A model generated the notes under the pieces. The model was not told the origin of the DNA. It ran no database searches and saw only the letters and a list, made by a program, of their open reading frames with translations. From Macrotis lagotis (Eukaryota > Chordata > Mammalia > Peramelemorphia > Peramelidae), in NCBI RefSeq assembly GCF_037893015.1, contig NC_133666.1, forward strand, positions 2,385,467 to 2,449,466: 64,000 nt of DNA. Reading direction: 5' to 3'. Of the stretch, positions 34,930 to 47,300 are shown piece after piece. Within the stretch, counting starts at the first letter, position 1. Each line of letters opens with the position of its first letter. The position numbers and the translations under genes were made by a program.

Positions 34930-35942
34930 GCTCTCTCACTCTCTTCTCTCTCTTTCTCTGTCTCTGTCTGTCTCTCTCTGGTCTATCTCTCTTTTTCTCT
35001 TTCTCTGTCTCTCTCTCTTCTCTCTTCTGTCTCTCTTCTCTCTCTTTCTCTGTTTCTCTGTATCTTCTCTCTGTCTCTCTTTCTCTGTCCCTCTCTTTCT
35101 GTGTCTCTCTCTTTCTCTGTCCCTCTTTGCCGGTCTCTGTGTCTCTCTCTTTCTCTTTCCCTCTCTGTTTCTCTCTGTCTCTTTCTCAGTCCCGCTCTCT
35201 GTTTCTCTCTGAACCTCTCTCTTTCTCTATCTCTCTCTGTCTCTCTCTTTCTCTGTCCCTCTCTCTGTTTCTCTCTGTCTCCTCTCTCTTTCTCTGTCCC
35301 TCTCTGTCCCTCTCTTTCTCTTTCTCTGTCTCTCCTCTCTCTCTCTGTCTCTCTCTCTCTCTCTGTCTTTCTTTCTCTTTCTCTCTCTCTCTCTCTCTGT
35401 CTCTGTCTTTCTCTGTCCATGTCTCTGTTTCTCTCTGTCTCTCTGTCTGTTTCTCTGTCTCTCTCTCCGTCTCTCTCTCTCTCTCTGTCTTTCTCTTTCT
35501 CTGTTCCTCTCTGTTTCTCTTTGTCTCCTCTTTCTCTGTCCCTCTCTGTCTCTCTCTCTCGTCTCTCTCTCTTTCTCTCTCTGTCTCTCTGTTTCTGTCT
35601 CCTCTCTCTTTCTCTATCTCTCTCTGTGTCTCTCCCCCTCCCTCTCTCTGTTTCTCTTTGTCTCTCTCTGTCCCTCTCTGTCTCTCTGTTTCTGTCTCCT
35701 CTCTCTTTCTCTGTCCCTCTCTGTCCCTCTCTTTCTGTGTCTCTCTTTTTCTCTGTCCCTCTCTCCGTTTGCCTCTGTCTCCTCTCTCTTTCTCTGTCCC
35801 TCTCTGTCCTCTCTGTCTTTCTCTGTCTCTCTCTTCTGTTTCTCTCTCTCCCTCCCTCCTTTGTCTTTTCTTTATTCTCTCTCTCTTCTCTGTCTCGGTC
35901 TCTCTCTCTGTCTCTCTCTCTGTCTCTGTCTTTCTTTCTCTT

Positions 35943-35974
<32 letters not shown>

Positions 35975-36211
35975 TCTCTCTCCTCTCTTCCTCTTTCTAT
36001 CTTTCTCTGTCCTTCTCTCCCTCTCTCCCTCTCTTCTATCTCCTCTCTCGCTTTCTCTTTTTCTTTCTGTCTCTTCACTCTTCTCTCTTTCTCCTTCTCC
36101 TCTCTTCTCGCATCCCTCTTCTCTCTGTCTCTGTCTCTGTCTCTATTCTCTCTGTTTCTCCTCATTCTCTTTCTCTTTCTGTCTCTCTCTGTCTTCTCTC
36201 AGTCTCCTCTC

Positions 36212-36253
<42 letters not shown>

Positions 36254-36308
36254 TCTCTCTTCTCACTCTCTTCTCTCTGTCTCTTTCTCTCTTTGTCTTT
36301 GTCTGTCC
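34205..36308 (+). repeat. Polypyrimidine TCTCTG/TTTCTC-type array, left (pyrimidine) arm
   Basis: About 2.1 kb of nearly pure C/T with regular single G (tctctgtctctctttctctg). It includes about 10 TTC triplets (34829-34860) and 66 bp of perfect TC dinucleotide (34861-34926). Rare markers such as gcatcccTCTTCTCT (34502 and 36110) and ctccctccctcctttg (about 34288 and 35848) show a longer-range unit of roughly 1.6 kb. The long open frames across it translate to Ser/Leu/Phe runs and are not genes. Confidence 0.97.
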
Positions 36309-39186
36309 CAGAGAAACAAGAGGGACAGAGAAAGAGAGAGGAGACAGAGAGAAACAGAGAGAGAAACAGAGAGGGACAGAGAAAGAGAGAGGAGACAGAG
36401 AGACAGAAAAAGAAAGAGAGAACAGAGGAGAGAGGAGAGACAGGACAAAGACAGACAAAGAGAGAAAGAGACTGAGAGAAGAGAGAGAGAAGAGAGAACA
36501 CAGAGAAAGACAGAGACAGAGAGAGACGAGAGAATGGGAGAGGAGATTGAGAGAGGACAGAGAGAGAGAGAGAGAGAGAGAGAAACAGAGAGAGAGTGGA
36601 GAAAGAGAGAAGAGAGAAGGCAGAGAGACAGAGAAAAGGAAAGAGAACAGAGGAGAGAGAAGAGAGTGACAGAGGAGAGAGAGAAGACAGACGAAGACAA
36701 AGAGAGAAAGAGACAGAGAGAAGGGAGTGAGAAGTGAGAAGACAGAGAGAGAGAGAGAGAGAGACAGAGAGAGACAGAAAGAGAAAGAGAAAGAAGAGAA
36801 ACAGAGCGATGAGAGACAGAGACAGAGAGAAGAGGGATGCAAGAAGTGAGGAGGAGAGAGAGAGAAGAGAGAAGAGACAGAAAGAAAAAGAGAAAGGGAG
36901 AGAGAGGAGATAGAAGAGAGGGCGAGAAGGAGAGAAGGACAGAGAAAGACAGAAAGAGGAAGAGAGGAGAAAGAAAGAGAGAGAGAAAGAGAGAGACAGA
37001 GAGAGACAGAGAGACTGAGACAGAGGAGAGAGAGAATAAAGAACAGACAAAGGAGGGAGGGAGAGAGAGAAACAAAAGAGAGAGACAGAGAAAGACAGAG
37101 AGGACAGAGAGGGACAGAGAAAGAGAGAGGATACAGAGGCAAACGGACAGAGGGACAGAGAAAAAGAGAGACACAGAAAGAGAGGGACAGAGAGGGACAG
37201 ACAAAGAGAGAGGAGACAGAAACAGAGAGACAGAGAAGGACAGAGAGAGACACAGAGAAACAGAGAGGGAGGTAGAGAGAGACAGAGATAGAGAAAGAGA
37301 GAGGAGACAGAGAGAAACAGAGAGAGGGAGAGAGAAAGAGAGAGACAGAGAGAGAGACACACAGGGAGAGAGGGAAAGAGAGAGGAGGAGACAAAGAAAC
37401 AGAGAGGAAAAGAGAGAGACAGAGAGAGATAGAGAGAGAAAGAGAGAGACAGAAAAAGAGAGAGACACACAGAGAGACAGACAGAGAGGGACAGAAAAAG
37501 AGCAAAACACAGAGAGACAGAGACAGAGAGAGACAGAGAGGGACAGAGAAAGTGAGAGGAGACAGAGAGAAACAGAGAGAGGGACAGAAAGAGACAGAGA
37601 AAAAGAGAAGAGACAGAGAGACAGAGAAAAACAAAGAGAACAGAGGAGAAAGAAGAGACTGAGAGGAGAGAGAGGACAAAGACAAAGAGAGAAAGAGACT
37701 GAGAGAAGAGAGAGAGTGAGAAGAGAGAAGACAGAGAAAGAGAGAGACAGAGAGGGACAGAGAGGGACAGAAAAAGAGAGAGACAGAGAGACACGGAGAC
37801 AGACAAAGAGGGACAGAGAAAGAGAGAGGAGACAGAGAGAAACAGAGAGAGGGACAGAGAAAGAGAGAGGAGACAGAGAGAAACAGAGACAGGGACAGAG
37901 AAAGAGAGAGACACAGAGAGACAGCGAGGGACAAAGAAACAGAGAGGAGACAGAGAGAAACAGAGAGAGGGACAGAGAAAGAGAGAGACAGAGAAAGACA
38001 GAGAGGGACAGAGAGGGACAGAAAAAGAGAGAGACAGAGAGACACGGAGACAGACAAAGAGGGACAGAGAAAGAGAGAGGAAGAGAGAGGAGAAAGAGAG
38101 AAGACAGAGAGAAACAGAGAGAGGAGAGAGAGACAGAGAGAGATAGAGAGAGACAGAGAGAGAGACAGAGAGGGACAGAGAGGGACAGAGAAAGAGGAGA
38201 CAAAGAGAAACAGAGAGGAACAGAGAAAGAGAAAGAGAGACAGAGACAAAGACAGAGAGACAGAGAAACAGACAGAGAGAAACAGAGACATGGACAGAGA
38301 AAGACAGAGACACAGAGAGACAGAGAGGGACAAAGAAACAGAGAGAAACAGAGAGAGGGACAGAGAAAGAGAGAGACAGAGAAAGACAGAGAGGGACAGA
38401 GAGGGACAGAAAAAGAGAGAGACAGAGAGATACGGAGACAGACAAAGAGGGACAGAGAAAGAGAGAGGAGACAGAGAGAAACAGAGAGAGAAACAGAGAG
38501 GGACAGAGAAAGAGAGAGGAGACAGAGAGACAGAAAAAGAAAGAGAGAACAGAGGAGAGAGGAGAGACAGGACAGACAAAGACAAGGAGAGAAAGAGATA
38601 AAGAGACTGAGAGAAGAGAGAGATTTAGAAGAGCGAAGACAGAGAAAGAGAGAGAGACAGAGAGACGAAAGAATGGGAGAGGAGATTGAGAGAGGACAGA
38701 GAGACAGACAGAGAGAGAGAAGAGAGAGAAACAGAGAGACAAAGAGTAGAGAGAAGAGAGGGAGAAAGAGAGAAGAGAGAAGGCAGAGAGACAGAGAAAA
38801 GGAAAGAGAACAGAGGAGAGAGAAGAGAGTGACAGAGGAGAGAGAGAAGACAGACGAAGACAAAGAGAGAAAGAGACAGAGAGAAGGGAGTGAGAAGTGA
38901 GAAGACAGAGAGAGAGAGAGAAGAGAGAATGAGAGAGGAGATTGAGAGAAGACAGAGAGAGACAGAAAGAGCAAGAGAAAGAAGAGAAACAGAGCGAAGA
39001 GAGACAGAGACAGAGAGACAGAGAGAAGAGGGATGCAAGAAGTGAGGAGGAGAGAGAGAGAAGAGAGAAGAGACAGAAAGAAAAAGAGAAAGGGAGAGAG
39101 AGGAGATAGAAGAGAGGGCAAGAAGGAGAGAAGGACAGAGAAAGACAGAAAGAGGTTAGAGGAGAAAGAGATAGAGAGAGAGAGAC

Positions 39187-39217
<31 letters not shown>

Positions 39218-40123
39218 AAGAGAGACAGAGAGAGAGACAAAGAGAGAGACCGAGACAGAAAAGAGAGAAAGAAAAGACAAAGGAGGGAGGGAGGGAGAGA
39301 GAGAAACAGAAGAGAGAGACAGAGAAAGACAGAGAGGACAGAGAGGGACAGAGAAAGAGAGAGGAGACAGAAACAGAGAGACAGAGAGGGACAGAGAGAG
39401 ACAAAGAGAAACAGAGAGAGGGAGGGGGAGAGACACAGAGAGAGATAGAGAAAGAGAGAGGAGACAGAGAGAAACAGAGAGAGGGAGAGAGAAAGAGAGA
39501 GAAAGAGAGAGAGACCAAGACAGAGAAGAGAGAGAGAATAAAGAAAAGACAAAGGAGGGAGGGAGAGAGAGAAACAGAAGAGAGAGACAGAGAAAGACAG
39601 AGAGGACAGAGAGGGACAGAGAAAGAGAGAGGAGACAGAAACAGAGAGACAGAGAGGGACAGAGAGAGACAAAGAGAAACAGAGAGAGGGACGGAGAGAG
39701 ACACAGAGAGAGATAGAGAAAGAGAGAGGAGACAGAGAGAAACAGAGAGAGGGAGAGAGAAAGAGAGAGACAGAGAGAGAGACAGAGAGGGACAGAGAAA
39801 GAGGAGACAAAGAGAAACAGAGAGAGGGACAGAGAAAGAGAGAGACAGAGAAAGACAGAGAGGGAAAGAAAAAGAGAGAGACAGAGAGACACAGAGACAG
39901 ACAAAGAGGGACAGAGAAAGAGAGAGGAGACAGAGAGAAACAGAGAGAGGGACAGAGACAAAGAGAGACAGAGGGAGAGACAGAGAGAGACAGAGAGGGA
40001 CAGAGAGAGACACACAGAAACAGAGAGAGAGAGAGAAAGAGAGAGACAGAGAGGGAGAGGGAGAGAGAGGGACAGAGAAAGAGGAGACAAAGAGAAACAG
40101 AGAGGAACAGAGAGACAGACAGA

Positions 40124-40159
<36 letters not shown>

Positions 40160-40598
40160 AACAGACAGAGAGAAACAGAGACAGGGACAGAGAAAGAGAG
40201 AGACACAGAGAGACAGCGAGGGACAAAGAAACAGAGAGGAGACAGAGAGAAACAGAGAGGGACAGAGAAAGAGAGAGACAGAGAGAGACAGAGAAAGACA
40301 GAGAGGGACAGAAAAAGAGAGAGACAGAGAGACACGGAGACAGACAAAGAGGGACAGAGAAAGAGAGAGGAGACAGAGAGAAACAGAGAGAGGGACAGAG
40401 AAAGAGGAGACAAAGAGAAACAGAGAGGAACAGGAAGAGAGAGACAGAGAGAGATAGAGAAAGAGAGAGGAGACAGAGAGAAACAGAGAGAGGGAGAGAG
40501 AAAGAGAGAGACAGAGAGAGAGACAGAGAGGGAGAGGGAAGGACAGAGAAAGAGGAGACAAAGAGAAACAGAGGAACAGAGAAAGAGAAAGACAGAGA

Positions 40599-40658
<60 letters not shown>

Positions 40659-40956
40659 GACAGAGAGAAACAGAGACAGGGACAGAGAAAGAGAGAGACA
40701 CAGAGAGCCAGCGAGGGACAAAGAAACAGAGAGGAGACAGAGAGAAACAGAGACAGGGACAGAGAAAGAGAGAGACACAGAGAGACATCGAGGGACAAAG
40801 AAACAGAGAGTAGACAGAGAGAAACAGAGAGAGGGACGGAGAAAGAGAGACAGAGAAAGACAAAGAGGGACAGAGAGGGACACAAAAGGAGAGAGACAGA
40901 GAGACACGGAGACAGACAAAGAGGGACAGAGAAAGAGAGAGGAGACAGAGAGAAAC

Positions 40957-40988
<32 letters not shown>

Positions 40989-41700
40989 GGAGAGAGAGGG
41001 ACAGAGAAAGAGGAGAAAAAGAGAGAGGAGACAGAGAGAAACAGAGAGAGGGACAGAAAAAGGGACAGAGAAACAGAGAGGGACAGAAAAAGAGAGAGAC
41101 AGAGAGACACAGAGACAGACAGAGAGGGACAGAGAAAGAGAGAGGAGACAGAGAGAAACAGAGAGAGGGACAGAGAGAGACAGAGAGAGACAGAGAAAGA
41201 GAGAGGAGACAGAGAGAAACAGAGACGGACAGAGAAAGACAGTGACAGAGAGAGACAGAGAAAGACAGTGACAGAGAGAGACAGAGAGAGACAGAGAAAG
41301 TGAGGGACAGAGAAAGTGAGGGACAGAGAGGGCCAGAGAAAGAGAGAAGAGACATAGAGAAACAGAGAGAGGGACAGAGAAAGTGAGAGACAGAGAGATA
41401 GAGAAAGAGAGAGGTTACAGAGAGAAAGAGAGAGCGGGACCGAGAAAGAGACAGAGAGAAACAGAGGGAAAGAGAAAGAGAGAGACACAGAGACAGGCAA
41501 AGAGGGACAGAGAAAGAGAGAGACACAGAAAGAGAGGGACAGACAAAGAGAGACAGAGAGAAGATACAGAGAAACAGAGAGTAGAGAGAAGAGAGGGAGA
41601 AAGTGAGAAGAGAGAAGGCAGAGAGACAGAGAAAAAGAAAGAGAAGAGAGTGAGAGAGGAGAGAGAGGACAAAGACAAAGAGAGAAAGAGACAGAGAGAA

Positions 41701-41740
<40 letters not shown>

Positions 41741-41977
41741 AGAATGAGAGAGGAGATTGAGAGAAGACAGAGAGAGACAGAAAGAGAAAGAAGAGAAACA
41801 GAGAGAAGAGAGACAGAGAGACAGAGAGAAGAGGGATGCGAGAAGTGAGGAAGAGAGAGAAAGAAGAGAGAAGAGACAGAAAGAAAAAGAGAAAGGGAGA
41901 GAGAGGAGATAGAAGAGAGGGCGAGAAGGAGAGAAGGACAGAGAAAGACAGAAAGAGGAAGAGAGGAGAAAGAGACA

Positions 41978-42009
<32 letters not shown>

Positions 42010-42567
42010 AAGAGAAAGAAAGACAGAGACAGAGAGAGAGACCGAGACAGAGAAGAGAGAGAGAATAAAGAAAAGACAAAGGAGGGAGGGAGAGAGAGAA
42101 ACAGAAGAGAGAGACAGAGAAAGACAGAGAGGACAGAGAGGGACAGAGAAAGAGAGAGGAGACAGAAGAGAGAGAGAGAGAGAGGGACAGAGAGACATAA
42201 AGAGAAAGAGAGAGGGAGGGAGAGAGACAGAGAGAGATAGAGAAAGAAGGAGGCTACAGAGAGAAACAGAGAGCGGGACCGGTAAAGAGACAGAGAGAAA
42301 CAGAGAGGGAAAGAGAAAGAGAGAGACACGGAGACAGGCAAATAGGGACAGAGAAAGAGAGAGACCCAGAAAGAGAGGGACAGACAAAGTGAGACAGAGA
42401 GAAGATACAGAGAAACAGAGAGTAGAGAGAAGAGAGGGAGAAAGAGAGAAGAGAGAAAGCAGAGAGACAGAGAAAAAGAAAGAGAAGAGAGTGAGAGAGG
42501 AGAGAGAGGACAGACAAAGACAGAGAAAGAGACAGAGAGAAGAGAGTGAGAAGAGAGAAGACAGAGA

Positions 42568-42633
<66 letters not shown>

Positions 42634-42902
42634 AGAATGAAAGAGGAGATTGAGAGAAGACAGAGAGAGACATAAAGAGAAAGAGAGAGAAAGAAGAGAA
42701 ACAGAGAGAAGAGAAACAGAGACAGAGAGACAAAGAGAAGAGGGATGCGAGAAGAGAGGAGAAGAACAGAGAGAAGAGAGAAGAGACAGAAAGAAAAAGA
42801 GAAAGGGAGAGAGAGGAGATAGAAGAGAGGGAGAGAGGGAGAGAAGGACAGAGAAAGACAGAAAGGAAGAGAGGAGAAAGAGAGAGAGAGAGAGACAGAG
42901 AC

Positions 42903-42956
<54 letters not shown>

Positions 42957-43534
42957 CGAGCGACAGAGACAGAGTGAGAGACAGAGAGAGAGACCGAGAC
43001 AGAGAGGAGAGAGAGAATAAAGAAAAGACAAAGGAGGGAGGGAGAGAGAGAAACAGAAGAGAGAGACAGAGAAAGACAGAGAGGACAGAGAGGGACAGAG
43101 AAAGTGAGAGAAGACAGAGAGAAACAGGGAGGGACAGAGAAAGAGAGAGGAGACAGAGAGACAGAAAAAGAAAGAGAGAACAGAGGAGAGAGAAGAGAGT
43201 GAGAGAGGAGAGAGAGAAGACAGACGAAGACAAAGAGAGAAAGAGACAGAGAGAAGGGAGTGAGAAGTGAGAAGACAGAGAGAGAGAGAGAAGAGAGAAT
43301 GAGAGAGGAGATTGAGAGAAGACAGAGAGAGACAGAAAGAGAAAGAGAAAGAAGAGAAACAGAGCGAAGAGAGACAGAGACAGAGAGACAGAGAGAAGAG
43401 GGATGCAAGAAGTGAGGAGAGGAGAGAGAGAGAAGAGAGAAGAGACAGAAAGAAAAAGAGAAAGGGAGAGAGAGGAGATAGAAGAGAGGGAGAGAGGGAG
43501 AGAAGGACAGAGAAAGACAGAAAGAGGAAGAGAG

Positions 43535-43586
<52 letters not shown>

Positions 43587-44318
43587 GAGAGACAGAGAGA
43601 GAGACCGAGACAGAGAAGAGAGAGAGAATAAAGAAAAGACAAAGGAGGGAGGGAGAGAGAGAAACAGAAGAGAGAGACAGAGAAAGACAGAGAGGACAGA
43701 GAGGGACAGAGAAAGAGAGAGGAGACAGAGGCAAACGGAGAGAGGGACAGAGAAAAAGAGAGACACAGAAAGAGAGGGACAGAGAGGGACAGAGAAAGAG
43801 AGAGGAGACAGAAACAGAGAGACAGAGAGGGACAGAGAGAGACAAAGAGAAACAGAGAGAGGGAGAGAGAGAGAGAGAGACAGAGAGAGAGACAGAGAGG
43901 AGAGAGAGGACAGAGAGGGACAGAGAAAGAGAGAGGAGACAGAGAGACAGAAAAAGAAAGAGAGAACAGAGGAGAGAGGAGAGACAGGACAGACAAAGAC
44001 AAGGAGAGAAAGAGAGAAAGAGACTGAGAGAAGAGAGAGATTTAGAAGAGCGAAGACAGAGAAAGAGAGAGAGACAGAGAGACGAAAGAATGGGAGAGGA
44101 GATTGAGAGAGGACAGAGAGACAGACAGAGAGAGAGAAGAGAGAGAAACAGAGAGACAAAGAGTAGAGAGAAGAGAGGGAGAAAGAGAGAAGAGAGAAGG
44201 CAGAGAGACAGAGAAAAGGAAAGAGAACAGAGGAGAGAGAAGAGAGTGACAGAGGAGAGAGAGGGGACAGACAAAGACAAAGAGAGAAAGGACAGAGAGA
44301 AGAGAGTGAGAAGAGAGA

Positions 44319-44356
<38 letters not shown>

Positions 44357-44370
44357 AGAGGAGACTGAGA
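36309..44370 (+). repeat. Polypurine GAGACAGA-type array, right (purine) arm
   Basis: About 8.1 kb of A/G with regular isolated C. It is the same repeat family as the left arm but in opposite polarity. Marker ggatgc within gagaagagggatgc recurs at 36835, 39031, 41833, 42743 and 43401, so longer blocks of about 0.66 to 2.8 kb have been duplicated. Marker aaaggagggagggag recurs about six times. Both strands are open over long distances (Arg/Glu-rich or Ser/Leu-rich), purely as a result of composition. Confidence 0.97.
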
Positions 44371-47300
44371 GCACCGTCAGAGCAGGCTGGGGTCAGGGGC
44401 AGCAGGTGACCTGGGTAGGCAGGGCAGTGTCAGAGCAGGCTGGGGTCAGGGGCAGCAAGTCACCTGTTGGGGGCAGGGCAGGGTCAGAGCAAGCTGGGGT
44501 CAGTGGCAGCATCTGATCTGGGTGGGGATGAGCAGGGCACGGACAGAGCAGGCTGGGGTCAGGAGCAGCAGGTGACCTGGGGGGCGTATGAGCAGGGCAC
44601 CTTCAGAGCTGGCTGAGGTCAGGAGCAGCAGGTGACCTGGAGGGGGGGATGAGCAGGGCACGGTCAGAGCAGCCTGGGGTCAGGGACAGCATCTGACCTG
44701 GGTAGGGATGAGCAGGGCACGGTCAGAGCAGGCTGGGGTCAGGGGCAGTAAGATGACCTGAGGGGGGATGAGCAGGGCACGGTCAGAGCAGGCTGGGGTC
44801 AGGGGCACCAAGTGACCTGTTGGGGGCAGGGCAGTGTCGGAGCACGATGGGGTCAAGGGCAGCATGTGACCTGGGGAAGGCAGGGCACCGTCAGAGCTGG
44901 ATGGGGTCAGGGGCACCAAGTGACCTGTTGGGGGAAGGGCAGGGTCAGAGGAGCCTGGGGTCAGGGGCACCAAGTGACCTGTTGGGGGAAGGGCAGGGTC
45001 AGAGCAGCCTGGGGTCAGGGGCACCAAGTGACCTGTTGGGGGAAGGGCAGGGTCAGAGGAGCCTGGGGTCAGGGACACCAAGTGACCTGTTGGCGGCAAG
45101 GCAGGGTCAGAGCAGCCTGGGGTCAGGGGCAGTAAGTGACCTGTTGGGGGCAGAGCAGGGTCAGAGCAGGCTGGGGTCAGGGGCAGCGGATGACCTGAGG
45201 GGGGATGAGCAGGGCACGGTCAGAACAGGCTGGTGTCAGGGGAACCAAGTGAACAGTTGGGGACACGGCACCGTCAGAGGAGGCTGGGGTCAGGGGCAGC
45301 TGGTGAAATGTGGGGGCAGGGCAGGGTCAGAGCAGCCTGGGGTCAGGATCAGCATGTGACCTTGGGGAGGCAGGGCACCGTCAGAGCAGGCTGGGGTCAG
45401 GGGCAGCAGGTGCGCTGGGGGGGACAAGGCAGGGTCAGAGCAGGCTGGGGTCAGGGGAAACGGGTGATATGGGGGGGGGGGCTGGGCACCGTCAGAGCTG
45501 GCTGGGGTCAGAGGCAGTAAGTGACCTGTTGGGGGCAGGGCAGGGTCAGAGCAGGCTGGGGTCAGGGTCAGTAAGTGACTTGTTGGAGGCAGGGCAGGGT
45601 CAGAGCAGCCTGGGGTCAGGGGCAGCAGGTGACCTGGGGGCGGAGATGACCAGAGCACGGTCATAGCAGGCTTGGGTCAGGGGCAGTAAGTGACCAGTTG
45701 GAGGAAGGGCAGGGTCAGAGCAGCCTGGGGTCAGGGGCAGCATCTGACCTGGGTAGGGATGAGCAGGGCACGGTCAGAGCAGGCTGGGTTCAGGGGCAGT
45801 AAGTGAACTGTTGGGGGCAGGGCAGGGTCAGAGCAGCCTGGGGTCAGGGGAAGTAAGTGACCTGTTGGGGGCAAGGCAGGGTCAGAGCAGGCTGGGGTAG
45901 GGGCAGTAAGTGACCTGTTGGGGGCAGGGCAGGGTCAGAGCAGCCTGGGGTCAGGAGAAGCATGTGACGTGTTGGGGGCAGGGCAGGGGCAGAGCTGCCT
46001 TGGGTCAGGGGCAGCAGGTTACCTGGGCTGGGGGGGGATGAGCAGGGCACGGTCAGAGCAGGCTGGGGTCAGGGGCACCAAGTGACCTGTTGGGGGCAGG
46101 GCAGGGTCAGAGCAGGCTGGGGTCAGGGGCAGTAAGTGACCTGTTGGGGGCAAGGCAGGTTCAGAGCAGGCTGGGGTCAGTGTCAGCATCTGACCTGGGT
46201 GGGGATGAGCAGGGCACGGTCAGAGCAGGCTGGGTTCAGGGGCAGTAAGCGACCTGTTGGGGGCAGGGCAGGGTGAGAGCAGCCTGGGGTCAGGGGCAGC
46301 AAGTAACCTGTTGGGGGCAAGGCAGGGTCAGAGCAGGCAGGGGTCAGGGGCAGCAAGTGACCTGTTGGGGGCAGGGCAGGGTCAGAGCAGGCTGGGGTCA
46401 GGTTTAGCATGTGACCTGTTGGGGGCAAGGCAGGTTCAGAGCTGGCTGGGATCAGGGGCAGCATGTGACCTTGGGGAGGCAGGGCACCGTCAGAGCTGGC
46501 TGGGGTCAGGGGCAGCAGGTGACCAGGGGTGGATGAGCAGGGCACGGTCAGAGCAGGCTGGGGTCAGGGGCACCAAGTGACCTGTTGGGTGCAGGGCAGG
46601 GTCAAAGCAGCCTGGGGTCAGGGGCAGCATGTGATCTTGGGGAGGCAGGGCACCGTCAGAGCTGGCTAGGGGCAGCATGTGAACTTGGGGAGGCAGGGCA
46701 TTGTCAGAGCTCGCTGGGGTCAGGGCCAGCATCTGACCTGGGTGGGGATGAGCAGGGCAGGGTCAGAGCAGCCTGGGGTCAGGGGAAGCAGGTGACCTTG
46801 GGGAGGCAGGGCACGGTCAGAGCAGGCTGGGGTCAGGGGCAGTAAGTGACCTGTTGGGGGCAGGGCACGGTCAGAGCAGGCTGGAGTCAGGGGCAGTAAG
46901 TGACCTGTTGGGGGCAGGGCAGGGTCAAAGCAGCCTGGGGTCAGGGGCAGCATGTGACCTGTTGGGGGCAGAAGCATCTGACCTGGGTAGGGATGAGCAG
47001 GGCACGGTCAGAGCAGGCTGGGGTCAGGGGCAGTAAGTGACCTCTTGGGGGCAGGGCAGTGTTAGAGCTGGCTGGGGTCAGTGGCAGCATCTGACCTGGG
47101 TGGGGATGAGCAGGGCATGGTCAGAGCAGGCTGGAGTCAGGGGCACCAAGTGACCTGTTGGGTGCAGGGCAGGGTCAAAGCAGCCTGGGGCAGGGTCAAA
47201 GCAGCCTGGGGTCAGGGGCAGCATGTGATCTTGGGGAGGCAGGGCACCGTCAGAGCTGGCTGGGGTCAGGGGCAGCATGTGAACTTGGGGAGGCAGGGCA

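Noticed and set aside
34265..44368. Very long open frames on both strands (up to about 2,700 codons)
   Set aside because: They are translations of the CT/GA simple array (Ser/Leu/Phe or Arg/Glu/Lys runs), open because the repeat words contain no stop in several frames. No domain, promoter or splice context.
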